Positions 1 through 11,830 of a DNA stretch of 64,000 bases are shown in pieces. Numbering within the stretch: position 1 is the first letter of the stretch; each line of letters begins with the position of its first letter. This stretch comes from Terebella lapidaria (taxonomy: Eukaryota > Annelida > Polychaeta > Terebellida > Terebellidae): positions 97,435,515-97,499,514 of the forward strand of contig OX424555.1 in NCBI GenBank assembly GCA_949152475.1, in the 5' to 3' direction. The translations under genes were made by a program, and so were the position numbers. The notes beneath the pieces are model-generated. The model was not told where the DNA came from. It did not search any database and worked only from the letters and a program-made list of their open reading frames with translations.

Positions 1-430
1 CTCGCTTATCATCGACTATACAAATTAGGAATCAATTGTGCGTATATATAGGAAGTGATATATGCTGAATATTCTTTTGACCTTGAATTTGACCTCATTT
101 TATCTAGCTTATTATCGATTTTACAGCTTAGGAATCAATTGTGAACATATAGGAAATGATATGTGCTGAATATTCTCATGGCTTTGAACTTGACCTCATT
201 TGTTATGGTCGGAGTATAAAATGGCTAATATCTCGGTTATTATCGACTTTACAGCTTAGGAATCAATTGTAGCTTATAGGAAATGATACATGCTGCATAT
301 TTTCATGACCTTGAACTTGACCTTCGACCTTATTTTCAAGGTCGGAGCACAAAATGACTATGTTAAAATGACTTGTAACATATGAAATGATATATAATGA
401 ATATTGTTATGACTTTGAATTTGAACTAAT
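1..430 (+). repeat. Diverged tandem repeat, family A (TGACCTTGA-rich)
   Basis: Three to four diverged units of about 125-135 bp follow one another. Each holds AGGAATCAATTGT, then ATAGGAAATGATA, then GAATATT and a run of TGACCTTGAA/TTGACCT. Copies of the same family lie in reverse near 16.44-16.72 kb and more weakly near 18.25-18.55 kb. There is no plausible coding capacity. The TGACCTTGA core is the complement of TCAAGGTCA. Likely an old interspersed or satellite-like repeat of unknown class. Confidence 0.7.
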
Positions 431-1996
431 TTTTACTTCATAATGGGAGCTGTATGGAGTAAACTCCTAGAACACTTCAAGATAGAGCTTAAATATTGGC
501 AGTATCAAATGAGAAATCATATACTGCAGTTTCAATGGTGACCTTAAATTTGTCCTTCAGTGACCTTGAAAGGTGAATGCGGCAATTTTGATGAACATTT
601 TCCGGTAACCTTTCTTAGCCCTTGGGCTAAATTCTTTATGTATATTTGTTTTCGTTATCATCGGATACCTAATAAAAAGCCATATCTCATATGAACTTCG
701 AGTCACCTGTGAAGTGTATAAAGTTACTGACTCACTTGAAAGGCCCAAAATGTATGCCCAAAATTCCACTTTTTGGCACTCCACTAGTTTTCTCTTTTTC
801 TTATATTGATGAAATCTTATACTGTTTATCTCGAGTTTAAAGCTGGGACGCCTTGAATTGTTTGAAAGCCCCGAAATGTATGCCAAAATGGCCCAAAACG
901 GTTTGAAATGTACAGATTGGTCCCTGAGACAAACAGAATGTGTATTATGGGCATGTGGGAAATCATAGGTCCCTATATGGTGGATCTTTTTTTCACCTTG
1001 AATTTGTCCTCACATGACCTTGCAATAACTACTAAATGTGTAAATTAAACTGCATATAAAGTCAAAACTGTAACTAAACTGAAATGTGTAAATTGACATC
1101 TTCATATCAGACGGCTGTAATATATAGCTGGGGTTTGTACTCTGAATGTATGTGAAAATGGATCTTTTAGCAGTCTTGAAATTGACCTTAAATGACAATG
1201 AAAATCCGATAAATCCGGTAAATAATAGGTGGCATCTGATCTTAACTGTGTCAATTGGCCTCTACATACAATACGACTGTAGATATGGCTTCCATTTGCA
1301 TCATGAAGATTTCTGAAATTATATGTTGTGAATCATAAACACCTCAAATGACCTTCGATGTTTTGGCGACCTTGAGCCTCACTCCCATTAAAACTCCCAT
1401 TATGAAGAAAAAAGTAGTTGAAATTCCAAAAGCCTTTTCAATGGCGAACACAAATATATATTTTTTTTGCCTGGAGATGGCTCGAAACAGATAGGGACTT
1501 GATTTTGGACCAAAACTCTTTTTGCCGACTCATCAAAAACATACAATGGCCGTCATTCGCAGATCGGCAATACAAGGGCGATAAATTTTATACATGCATT
1601 GTCACAAAGGTACATACGGGAAATCTTATGATTGCTTCTGGAAAATATTGTCTAAAAAGATTTTGAGAAAATGGCTGCCAAATTTTAAAAAGTGGGTGTT
1701 TTTCAACAAGAAAAAAAATTTGACCTGTCAGTTCAAATTCCAGGTCACCATCGAAACTAAAAAAATATGATTTTCCATTTGAATGCCCCGATAATTAGGC
1801 CCTACCTTGTAATTATGAAGAAAAAAAGTGATGAAAAATCTCCATCCCAAAAATTTTTCAATATTTAGCTGGAAATGGCTCAAAACGAATAGTGTCCAGA
1901 TTTGGGACAAAAACGAGAATTGCCGACCCGTCAAAAAATCGAAATGGCCGCCACACACAGACCAGTTATAAGTGGGCAACGAAACTTATACACACC
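430..1996. repeat. Dispersed repeat, family B copies (with some family A)
   Basis: Blocks share GGAGCTGTATGGAGTAAACTC, AAAATGGC(GG)CCA, GCTGGAAATGGCTCAAAAC, GGCAACGAAACTTATACAC and GGTAACCTTTCTTAGCCC. The same modules recur at 5.60-6.34, 17.63-18.21, 19.32-20.15, 32.37-32.60, 37.80-38.04, 61.09-61.56 and 63.24-63.40 kb in both orientations. The short ORFs here are neither conserved nor similar to any family I know. Class unknown; probably a non-autonomous interspersed repeat. Confidence 0.6.
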
Positions 1997-2776
1997 ATAT
2001 ATCACAGTGCAGACACGGACTAGGGTAGAGTGCTTTACCTTATTCCAAGATGGCGACAGGTACGTGCGGTTCGATTTTTGCTTGGACAGTCGAGGCGGTT
2101 ATCGGTATCAATTCTATGTGCTCTATATACTCAGCTACTAGGTAATGGTGTATTGATAAAATGCGATACTATTTTGATGGACACTTCACATCGTTGATTT
2201 ATGAAACGACGTTCAATTTTACCGGCGGATTAGGGTAAAGTGTCATAGACGGGAATTCAGGACTAGGGTGAAGTGTTTTCACTACTAGGGTAAAGTGACT
2301 GTCAAAGGAATGCTGCTAACTTCATTTTTGTTAATAAACGAGTGGTAGATGCGGAATATATAACTTAAGAAAAACTGCAAATATGATATATATTTATATT
2401 TATCATATCTGGCACAAGTAAATTACGTTAAAATCAGAAGTGGTGATATTTTTAATTTAGAACCACGCAATAACAAGACACTATACAATAACAAGATATG
2501 CCTCTACCTGCCTGGTCTTTTTGTACCACCTGTCACTCCCAAATACTGTATGCTGGTTCCCAAAATAGTATATTGCATTGGTGTATCGGACAGCGCGACA
2601 GCCTCATGATCCAATCAGCATGTCTGTTCCTAAGAAAAAGTATACTGGATCCGAGACATTTGGATTCCATATATTGGCCGGTGCGTGCTTGTTACAAAGT
2701 CATCCTGTCAGTTTCTCTTTCAGTGGGTTCATCATAAACTATTCAGGAGCACACAAAATGCTATTGATAATATCTA

Positions 2777-2892
2777 GCAAATATTGGATGCTGGTCGTCC
2801 AATACAGAGTTTGCGGGATTCAGAAAATCTATATTGGACGATTTTCTTAACCCGTGAATTCTGTGTTGGACTCCCCATCATCCAATATTTGC
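2777..2892. repeat. 116-bp foldback palindrome
   Basis: Left arm GCAAATATTGGATG...TCCAATACAGA and right arm TCTGTGTTGGA...CATCCAATATTTGC pair over roughly 50 bp each, with a short AT-rich centre. Diverged relatives of the arms lie just upstream (2.53-2.66 kb). Reads as a small MITE-like foldback inside the larger TIR element. Confidence 0.65.
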
Positions 2893-3045
2893 ATATGTAA
2901 CCTACGTTGTTTCTACGTATAGCTACACTGATCTGAACTAGCAATTCATGATTAATGTCAACATTACAGATTTTTTATTATTTATTATTCTTCCGAATTT
3001 TTGTACCTGGAAGTTTCAGTGAAATATAAGTCTAGATCTAAGTGT

Positions 3046-3076
3046 TGTGTAGTATATTCTTAAAGAATACTACACA
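3046..3076. repeat. Short hairpin
   Basis: TGTGTAGTATATTCT is followed almost immediately by AAAGAATACTACACA, giving a stem of about 14 bp with one small mismatch. The surrounding 2.9-4.56 kb is AT-rich and has no gene-like ORF or other structure that I can recognise. Confidence 0.4.
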
Positions 3077-4759
3077 CAATTCTTCATAAACAAACAAGTT
3101 TTGCCTATCAGGTGATGAATTGCCGTGCATAAACTAGGTAGCAGGATAGGTGAACAATAGCAAAAAATAAGTCATCAATACAACGTGAATAACTAATAGT
3201 AATCGTTTGAACCAATTACCACAGTTTATCATAAACGTATTGAGGAAAGTATCGGTACATAACGACACCTTGTGATCATCATGACAAATATTCTCTGCTA
3301 TAATTTTAAACGTTATCTTTGCTGTATGGATTAAAGCAGATGCCTTCGTAAACAGGCAATATTTTTTGAAAACTATAATTCATGTTAAAAATGTGAAACT
3401 AACTGAATGAGACGTACTCACATCAAATGTTATGGATACAGTCAGTCTTTCGGGGGAAATTGAGCAGGGGGTTCACGCGTCAATACAGGTACTGTATTCA
3501 TCACACGCAGATGTAAACAAAGCATAAAAGTGCAAAATGGGCTGACAATTCCACGCACACCATCGTATATCGCTGGTTATTTCCTCATTACTACACTATA
3601 TATGCAGATACCAACTGGAAAATGTTCTCGATTTGGACTTTTAAAGGTAATTGAAGATTTTTTTTACATTCGGGCTTGATTAATACATATCGTTTGTTTA
3701 TATACAAATCAGGCGTGAAATGTGTGTTAAAACGGATGGAAAAACAACTCGGTCGGGCTGTAATCGTCAAAATCAATGTACACATGTTTTGTTATATCGT
3801 ATTAGATGATTTGAGCTGAAATTTAATTTTGTAAAAAATATTGCATATATTCGAAGGCAGCTGCTTTAAGTTATTCCATATAAATCGAACCAGTCATGAT
3901 CCCATATATAATTCCGAGTCCTCGTGCAACACAAAAGATGTACACTTTCGTCACCAATATCAATTCATATGTCGTCACGCGACTTGCGAGACCTTTCTAC
4001 ATAAGAACGTTTTATTGTTCGATTTTGATGTTCATTTGCTATAAGCCAAGGAGATTTTCATTCATTTCGCCCATCAAATCCCCTTGTCTATCTTTTCCCA
4101 ATATCATTGTCCATTTGCTATACCAAGGAATAAGATAATATACCTTCACATCATTGTACATGGGATGCTGCAATTTATTGGGAACTTCTATTATTTTGAA
4201 CAAATTGTGGTTTTTCAGTGATACATGTTTTAATTCCTCAACAAATCTTGATCGAGGTCGAGAAAAAAGGTTACACATTTCGACAAAAAAGTAGAATATT
4301 CAAACATTGTTGTCTGTCCTAATAGCTCGGGTTGTCACGGGTGTGAACGGTAGTTTTGGTCGTTTTTTAGCCTACACAACGAGCACGCCAACCAAATCGG
4401 ATGACCAAACTAAGTTGCAAAATAAGCCAAGTTCATGTGACATTTCAAAAACATTTTTGATGTAACCTATGTATTTCATGTGTGTCGTATACATTTGTGG
4501 TACCAATATATACAATGTGGAACATAATTCACGAACAGTTCTCCGGATCTCAATTACACACTTTACCCTAATCACGAATACCGTAACATTCCTCTTTACA
4601 CTAGTCTCGCTTCCACTTTACCTTGGTCAACGGTGAATTTTAGCATTCAAATTCCGTGAATTATCAGCAATTTAGAATGTCATACTTAGAGTTGCAAGTC
4701 TATGTGGTTTTAATCTATCAGCCTGCATGAACATCTTTCGTGATAACTGCCATTACTAT

Positions 4760-5521
4760 GGAAGCCCATAGGTGACAGGTGCGGGAAAAAATTTGGTGTT
4801 TTTTCTATTAAAAACCTTGCACGTTCGAACGTAGAAAGTTCAAAACTACCACGTTCGTACGTGGAAGCATTTAGCACTATCACGTTCGCACGTGGTAACT
4901 TTAAATCCTTCTACGTTCGCACGTAGAAAGGTTTTAGGCTTCCACGTTCACACGTGGAAAGTCTAAAGCTACCACGTTCACACGTGGAACATTACATGCT
5001 TTCACCTTCGCACGTAGACTTTAAAACATATCACGTTCGAACGTAGAAAGATCTAGGTTTCTACGTTCACACGTAGAAAGTTTCAAAGCTACCACGTTCA
5101 CACGTGGAAACATTATATGCTTTAACGTTCGCACGTAGAAACTTCAAAACTTATTACGTTCGAACGTAGGAAGGTGTAGGTTTCCACGTTCACACGTAGA
5201 AAGTTTCAAAGCTACTACGTTCACACGTGGAAGCATTTATACCTTTCCATGTTCGCACGTAGAAAGATTTAGGTTTCTACGTTCACACGTGAAAGCATTT
5301 GATTCTACCACACCCAAATCTTTGCACGTGCGAACGTGGTAGCTCCTAAAGTTTCCACGTGCGAACGTGGAAACGTTAAATGCTTCCACGTGTGAACGTG
5401 GTAACCTCGGACTTTCCACGTGTGAACGCAATAGCCATAACCGTTTCCACGTGCGAACGTGCTAGCTTTTTGCTGAAAAAGACATAGAAAATTTTCACGC
5501 GCATGTCACCTATGGGCTTCC
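4760..5521. repeat. Foldback array of 21 ACGTTCG(C/A)ACGT palindromes
   Basis: The block is bounded by inverted GGAAGCCCATAGGTGACA ends. Between them I count 21 imperfect palindromes of the type CCACGTTCGCACGTGG. The first 16 read ACGTTCnnACGT and the last 5 read the complement, with a switch at about 5305-5325. Spacing is about 25-40 bp. The left half shows a higher-order period of about 130 bp (four palindromes per unit). Many units contain the E-box CACGTG. Non-coding. Reads as a foldback-type element grown by unit amplification. Confidence 0.85.
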
Positions 5522-5601
5522 GTACATTTCAGTGTACACGGAGCATAAACAAATCGAGCCGTATGCTCTTTACCCTAGTCCGTGTCTGCACTGTGATATA
5601 T

Positions 5602-6340
5602 GTACTTGAAAGGAATCTTTTGAAAAAAAGAGCATGAATGATCGGACAGTTTTGAAAAAAAAAATGGCCGCCAAAGTCCAAACTGAGCATTTTTCGTAGA
5701 AAATGGCCACCATTAAAGAAAATACTATGAAAATAAAGAATTAGCCCATATAGTAGGAAAGGTACCGGAGAAATGTTTAGTGTAAAACCACAACTTTCAC
5801 CAAAATTGCCGTTTTGACCTTTCAACGTCACTGGAGGTCAAAGTCAAGGTCACCTGTTAATTCGCCACATAAGATTCCCATTTGAATGTGCCCCTATTTA
5901 TGCTCTATCTTGAAGTGTTCTAGGAGTTTACTCCATACAGCTCCCATAATTACGGAAAGATTTGGTGAAATTTCCCGTCCAGAACGAAAATCAAAACAAA
6001 ACATTTTCAATGGTGGAAACAAAACATTTGTTTGGCTGGAAATGGCTAAAAACGAATAGTGACTTGATTTGGGGAAAAAATTGTTTCGGCGACCCATCAT
6101 ACAATCAAGGTGCTTGCCGCTCAGATCGCTGACTCAAGGGCAACGAAACTTATACACATCATGAAGGTACATAAGGGGAATCTTTTAAAACCAGAATCTA
6201 AAAACTGAATCCAGAAATCGTCGTTTTTCGACAACAAAAAACCGTTTTGAGCTTTCGAAGTCATTGCAGGACATAGTCACCACATTAATCGCCAATATAT
6301 GACATGGAAAACAAAATGATGGAAAACAAAAAGGCGGAAC
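5602..6340. repeat. Family B repeat copies
   Basis: Contains AAAATGGCCGCCAAAGTCC, the complement of the GGAGTAAACTCCTAGAACAC module (about 5.92-5.94 kb), and GGCAACGAAACTTATACACATC (6.14 kb). It is the continuation of the repeat interrupted by the 3.6-kb TIR element. No coding content. Confidence 0.6.
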
Positions 6341-6460
6341 AGTAAAAGTGCTTAGAATCTAGCTCTTCAACAAAGCCAGTTTCCTTGTGGATATCTGTGG
6401 GAGTTCAGCTCAGTTTTTGCTCACTGGATAGTTGGTTTGTGTCTGGATAATCACATCAAC
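6341..6460 (+). other. Possible LINE 5' leader
   Basis: About 120 bp of non-repeat sequence separates family B from the ORF1 ATG. It could be the remaining 5' leader of the LINE. No promoter motif is clear. Confidence 0.3.
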
Positions 6461-7376
6461 ATGTCTTCTGTCCAAACATCTAAAAGACCATGCACTGAAC
6501 TCGAACTTTCACCACCAGTGAACCCCATTATCGCTCAACGCTATTGCCAGTCTGCTTGACCAGAAGCTGGATGAAAAACTGACCCCGCTTGATCAAAAAC
6601 TGTCAAAACTACAGGACGAAATTTCAAAGGCTTCAAGTAAGGCTAGTGAGGCAAAATCGGACGTACAAGATGTCAAACATGATGTTAGCTTGTTGAAGGA
6701 CGAGATTACGGTGTTGAAGCATGAAGTTAAATCATTGAAATCTTGCATCATCGCTCAGAACAACTACAACAGGCGAGAGTCACTGAATTTCTATGGAATT
6801 CCTGAGCATGTTGTTGAAGATTGTCGTGAACTTTTGTGGGAACTGTTTGGAAACATGGGTGTCTGTGATCCACGAGGTATCTCGTTTTCCCGTATCCACC
6901 ACCTGGGCAAGAAGGACGGTAAGGAGCCTCGTCCTATTCTGGCCAGATTTCACTATTATCCAGACCTTGAGAGAGTTTATGAATTGCGCAAGAACCTGGA
7001 TGCTGGTCGTAGCCTGTCCAAAGTGTATGCACCAGAAGTGGAGCGCGATCGTCGTGTACTTCGCTCATATGTGAACTCTGCATTCAACCACCGCAACTCC
7101 TTATCCCCCGCACGTCGCAATAAATTTTCAGTGAGGTTTAAGTAAGACAAACTCTCCATCAATGGCAAAAAGTATGGTGTTGATAACCTAAACGAAATAC
7201 CTTCCTACTTATCACCTCAGGCTGAAGCCACCACAGAGACAGATCAGCATGTCTTCTTTTGGTCGAAAGCTGCTCCTCTTTCGAATCATTACCCCGCAAA
7301 ATTAACTGCGGAAAGTATCCCTTACTCATCTGCAGAGCAGTACATCATGTCACATCATGGGACAACTACTAAGTGA
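6461..7376 (+). pseudogene. LINE ORF1 relic: coiled coil + RRM-like domain + NADAR-like start
   Basis: The ATG at 6461 opens MSSVQTSKRPCTELELSP, and a frameshift near 6540-6555 moves to the frame used downstream. Next come a heptad-rich stretch (LLDQKLDEKLTPLDQKL...), then an L1/CR1-type ORF1 RNA-binding domain: NNYNRRESLNFYGIPE, ISFSRIHHLGKKDGK, RPILARFHYYPD. An in-frame TAA at 7143-7145 interrupts it, and the same frame continues as DKLSINGKKYGVDNLNEIP and VFFWSKAAPLSNHYPAKL...PYSSAEQYIM. That last part matches the opening of NADAR (YbiA-like) domains, which act on ADP-ribose conjugates. The frame closes at 7376, so only the first part of NADAR is present. ORF1 proteins coat LINE RNA; a role for NADAR here is inference. 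Confidence 0.65.
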
Positions 7377-8859
7377 AATCAGAACTGAGCTCTGCTAGTA
7401 TAAGACACAATGGACTATCATTATCCATGGTGTGCATACTATGTTCCTCAGCACTTCATTGTCAGTTCTACTTCTGCTTGTTTTGCTGTTGTTGAGTTCT
7501 GAAGTTGGTAATATTGCTGCCATCACACCAACAACCACTTTTGTTTTGGGTGTCACCTTCTTTGTGACTCACTGTATTTGGTGTGTGGTATGTATCTGGT
7601 GTGTGGTATGGTATTTCACATAGCTATTATTTATTTTGTTTTATTTTTTAAAACTATGTTTGAAAATTCATGGGTGTACTGTCCCTTATATACTGAGATG
7701 AACAGACTTGTATGTACAACTATTGTCCTGTAAACAATTAATTTCATCATACAAACTCTATGGATATAATAAGTATGAATGACTATGGATATAATAAGTA
7801 TGAATGATTCAAGCAAGTAGGGTCCCAGTACTTCTATAATATTGAGGTAAAACGTCACATGGCCATACATGTGTCAAGTAAGCATTCCATTTCTGTTTTT
7901 TTTTCTTCATTCTTCATTCAAAATCCATGCTGATTATGGTTTTGTTGACATAATAAGATCAATTCCATAATCAATGTAATATTCATTTTCCAGTGTAATG
8001 GAATTTACAACAAGCTGCACTATTTATGACCATTGTTAGTAGACTTTATACAACACTCATATCCTATGAACAGTTCATTTCTATGTCATCATACAAAACC
8101 TAAGTTGATTATTGTCTTGTTGAGTTTGCAATTCTCATTTCCTGAAAAATGTATATGTCAGGTGAATTTGAATATACAGTAAGTGAAGGATTCCAGACCA
8201 ATGTATGTTTAACATGTTCCAACGCCAATCATCATGTCTTGAACATTGTGATGGTTTATAATTTAAATTTATATAATGGTTGGACACATTCAAAAACTGA
8301 TTCTGCCATATTATTCTGTTAATGTCTGATTCTTTGCTGTCTCAAATTAATTGATATATATGTTTCATTATTTTTCTTCCGGTCTTTCGGTTTTCGAATA
8401 GAGATCAGTATTATTTGAATGGCATATGTTGAATAATATTTCAGCATATTCAATTCACTGATTACTGTATACCTTGTGTACTGGTTACAAATGTCCAGTA
8501 CACAAAATGTAAATTAATTACGACATACTCCCTCAGATGTGAATACATCATTTCTGACATTTAAGACCTTTGTTGTTGAGCTGGAATTTGCAATGTTGTT
8601 CCCTTCTGACATTTTGTTTTCCCTTGCTATTTTTCCTGACCAAGATTGACACCTGATATCAGGGTATTTATTTATGCTATTTACTGATTGTTTTTACTTT
8701 ACTCAGTGATTGATTCATGGGTATATCACCACAACAGTACAGAGCTGCTATTGTAAGTCATCATGCAATCTGTTGTGGATTGTTTTTGTGTCCCAGTTTA
8801 GCATGTGAGAATTATTTTTTCTTCAATATTATCATTGAACTTGCCCTACTTTCTGACCC
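7377..8859 (+). other. Non-coding gap between LINE ORF1 and ORF2 relics
   Basis: AT-rich DNA with no domain-bearing ORF. It has a direct duplication of about 25 bp (TATGGATATAATAAGTATGA twice, about 7757-7806) and a short TGTGTGGTATG repeat near 7.58-7.61 kb. It may be a spacer of the LINE or a later insertion; I cannot tell which. Confidence 0.4.
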
Positions 8860-9481
8860 GTCAAAATTGCTCTTCATAGCGATCGTTTTGTTTCAGACCT
8901 TGAGTACTACTGGAAACGTTGAGCTGCACCCTGGTCCACGAACCTCTGACTCTGCGTTCAACTCTTTAAATGAGCTGTACCTGTGTCATGCGAACATTCG
9001 CAGCATAAAACGGTGTCTTGATAAGGTTGAGCATTTGAAAACAGAATACGCAAACAAATTTGACGTGCTCCCTTAGAGTGAGACTTGGTTGGAGGAGAGT
9101 GATCTGCAAGGCAACAACTTACACAAGTACAAGTTGCCTGGTTACCATGACCCGATCACTCTGTGCAGGAAAGATCGCAGAGAGGGAGGGGTTTTGGCGT
9201 GGGTTTGTGATCGACTGTTTGTAACACGTCGTCATGGCTTAGAACGTACAGGCGTCGAGCAAATGTGGCTTGAGATACGTTCCAGCAACAACAAATTTGT
9301 TATCTGTGTTGCGTACCGCACAAACGAGCAGGCCCAATTTTGTGATGCTTTGCACAGTATCTATGATAGAGCAGTCAATTTTAACAATATTAGCTGCATC
9401 ATTGTCGGTGATCTCAACGCTGATCAAAATACTGTGCAAGGTGTTAAGCTTCGTGAGTTTGTGAACAGTTCAATTTGGTAA
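8860..9481 (+). pseudogene. LINE ORF2 relic: N-terminal endonuclease
   Basis: Translation gives TLSTTGNVELHPGPRT, the (G)N/DxExNPGP-type lead-in typical of CR1/L2-like ORF2. It is followed by YLCHANIRSIKRCLDKVEHL, an in-frame stop at about 9074-9076, then SETWLEESDLQGNN, KDRREGGVLAWV and CIIVGDLNADQN, which are apurinic/apyrimidinic-type endonuclease blocks (xETWL, GGV, GDxN). The frame ends at 9481 before the rest of the endonuclease, and no RT follows. This enzyme normally nicks target DNA for target-primed reverse transcription. It is probably the same LINE copy as the ORF1 relic 1.5 kb upstream. Confidence 0.75.
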
Positions 9482-9900
9482 AGCACATTAAGGGGTTGTT
9501 ACCCTCGCCATATTTTAGTCAGTGATGCGCACTGAATATTTTTGAAAATGTTTTTTCTTGAAGAAATGAACACATATTTCACATAAATGTTATATTATCA
9601 TGTTAATAACTAATTTAAAGCATTTTACGCGCAGTTATTATGCATCTTATGTTAAAATTGGTGAAATTGACTACCAAAATTTCGGGACATCCGTTCTTGT
9701 GGAAAAAGTCGATTACGAATGTTCCAAGTATTTTTCTGAGCATTACTACATATGCTAGTTTATGAGCCGAGAAATATTTTTTTGAAATTCAAATCCATTG
9801 CATCACAAATGATTTTTGAAGTTCAGACATTTATTGACAACTGAAAATTTTTCCCAAATGGCCAGCACAGGCACTATTTTTTAACCCTTCAAGGCACTGC
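9482..9900. repeat. Left arm of an old diverged inverted repeat
   Basis: GGGACATCCGTTCTTG...AAGTCGAT...ATGAGCCGAGAAATA (about 9.68-9.80 kb) matches, inverted and diverged, AATTCTCGGCTCAT...AAGTCGATG...GAACGGATGTACC at about 12.53-12.64 kb. The pair would bound a segment of about 3 kb, possibly an ancient DNA transposon. No transposase is seen between them. Confidence 0.4.
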
Positions 9901-11640
9901 CACACTGAGAGGGAGACTTCAATATCATATGCTCCACTGTGCACACTTCATACTGGTTTTTACATGTAGACTGCTACATGCTAGGGCTTCTGTGTGCATT
10001 GGGCCATGGCACTACTCTATTCACCTGATCAATGCAAATAATAACCCGTATTTCCAAAGTGACAGTTATAAGTTTAAAACTTCTGGGGAAGTAACATCTT
10101 CTTGCATTTGGCATAATTCACAACACTGCGTTCATCAAATAACTAACAGTAGGCCTACATGTATGTATTCACTGACCCTATTGTGCATAATGCTTGTGTC
10201 TATGCATACAAAGAACACAAACCCCAAGCTAGGTACAGGATACATCCTGATCCCAATAACATGTAAATGTAAATATCACCAGGCTTTTGATTCATTGTCA
10301 TCATGATTACATGTGACATTAAAGTATCATTATTGCACATGGGTTGTGTCAACATAATTGATGTGAAATTCACACAGTGGTAGCATTTTATTAGTACAAT
10401 TCATGAGTTATGAATTGGAGCACTGCATCTTTTGACATACATGGATCACAGGTATGATATCAAACATACCAGACAAGAAATGTCATGAATAAATAGTGTA
10501 TTTGGTAGTATACTCCTTATCCATATGTTTATCTTACAAAGTTTGTACATGGAAGGTAAACAAGAACAAAATAAATCAAATATAATACCAATCAAAAAGA
10601 TTATGAATTTATCATAATTGGCAAACAATATTGCACATGGCCACTTGATACACTGCCATTCAAATCTTCATAATGTATTTCTGACCTACACATGTGTATC
10701 AATAACAAATTTTTGATACATACAATGTGTGGGCCACTTTATCCATTAAAATATAAAATATGGAAATATTATTAATTGGCCATTGAATCCCCAAATTGCT
10801 GTTGTATAAGATATCCAATTGTCTTAGAGTGACAATACAATACCCAAAATTGTGGTGTGCAATTCTGTACAGGTTTTTCAGGATCACAGATCCAACATGC
10901 ACTTAATTTGAATTTATATATATTGTTTTAATATACATGTATATATTGGTGCAAACTTTAAAACACAAGTTGTTGTTATGCTTTGACATCCATATTGTTG
11001 GCCAACTGAATGATTGCTCCTGGGTGCCTGTCATTGGGGGATCAGTCAAGTTGTGTGGAGCTGCTATTGCCTGTCTTCTGATTGAGACTTGAACCAGGAT
11101 TTATGGAGCTTCTGGTTGTGTTGTCTTCTGGCTGAGCTGTCAGGAAAGTGGTGTGGAGTTGTCAGCAACATCTGGAGTCATCTGGAGTCCGAAAAATATG
11201 AGATGATGAATTTGTCAGATGGCACTCTATTCTGTTGCTGATACCAATCTCATTGCCTTGAATTGATCATTGGAATATTACAATCAAGTAAACTTCTTGA
11301 TTTAGAGAAATATATATATGTTGGTGATATATGAATAACTCATATAGCTGCTTATTGATAATTACCTCATATACTTGTGCCAATCAGGGCATCTGATTTA
11401 AATTTCTTGACATACATATAGATATACATCTACACACAGTTTGATTTTGTTATCGAGATGTATTCAACCACGAACTTATGGAATAGGTACTCATAGATAC
11501 TTGATCAGTGTTGATAGAGACGGGGCTCCAATTACAGAATGCTTAAATTACGTGTACGTACCTGAACAAATATAGTATTATATTACCTATTTGTGAAAAT
11601 GAACTCCCAATGTCCAAGGAGGGTTGAAAGAGGGTTAATA
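9901..11640. other. Non-coding AT-rich stretch
   Basis: About 1.7 kb with no domain-bearing ORF, RNA gene or clear repeat that I can recognise. It lies between the arms of the diverged inverted repeat (9.68 and 12.6 kb). Confidence 0.4.
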
Positions 11641-11659
11641 ATCTGCCCCAGGACATGTG

Positions 11660-11830
11660 CTCGACGATTTTCCGTGTGGTTCCATGCGATCACTGACCGA
11701 GACGGGACTTGAGCAGTTGGTGAGTATTGCTCTTCACATTGAACTCAAAACCTTGTGCACGGATTTCAACGGCTTTCTCACCGGAGCGAATACAAACTCA
11801 CGTGGTGAGCGATATGTCAGTTATCGTCTG
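11660..11830 (-). pseudogene. Possible C2H2 zinc-finger relic
   Basis: On the minus strand CGCTCCGGTGAGAAAGCCGT translates as RSGEKAVEIRAQGFEFNVKS, which lines up with the HTGEKPF-x-C-x2-C-G-x-x-F linker/finger pattern. The cysteines and the linker histidine are lost. Only one finger length is visible and it could be chance. The best that can be said is a worn finger fragment. Confidence 0.25.

Larger units (their letters stand above)
1997..5601. mobile_element. 3.6-kb TIR element, non-autonomous
   Basis: Inverted ends ATATATCACAGTGCAGACAC (left) and its complement (right) match over about 40 bp, through GGACTAGGGTA. Subterminal TAGGGTAAAGTG motifs recur at 2.0-2.3 kb and, inverted, at 4.56-4.63 and 5.57 kb. 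The flanks are family B sequence: an uninterrupted relative near 6.14 kb runs straight from ACTTATACACATCAT into GTACATAAGGGGAATC, so the element interrupts that repeat. No transposase ORF is visible. It contains the foldbacks at 2777-2892 and 4760-5521. Confidence 0.7.

Noticed and set aside
2230-2310. Telomere-like TAGGGTA repeats
   Set aside because: They are spaced TAGGGTAAAGTG motifs at the ends of a TIR element, not a tandem TTAGGG array.
7432-7623. Small Leu/Val-rich ORF as a membrane protein
   Set aside because: Low complexity from a TG/CT-rich stretch and a short internal repeat; no conserved feature.
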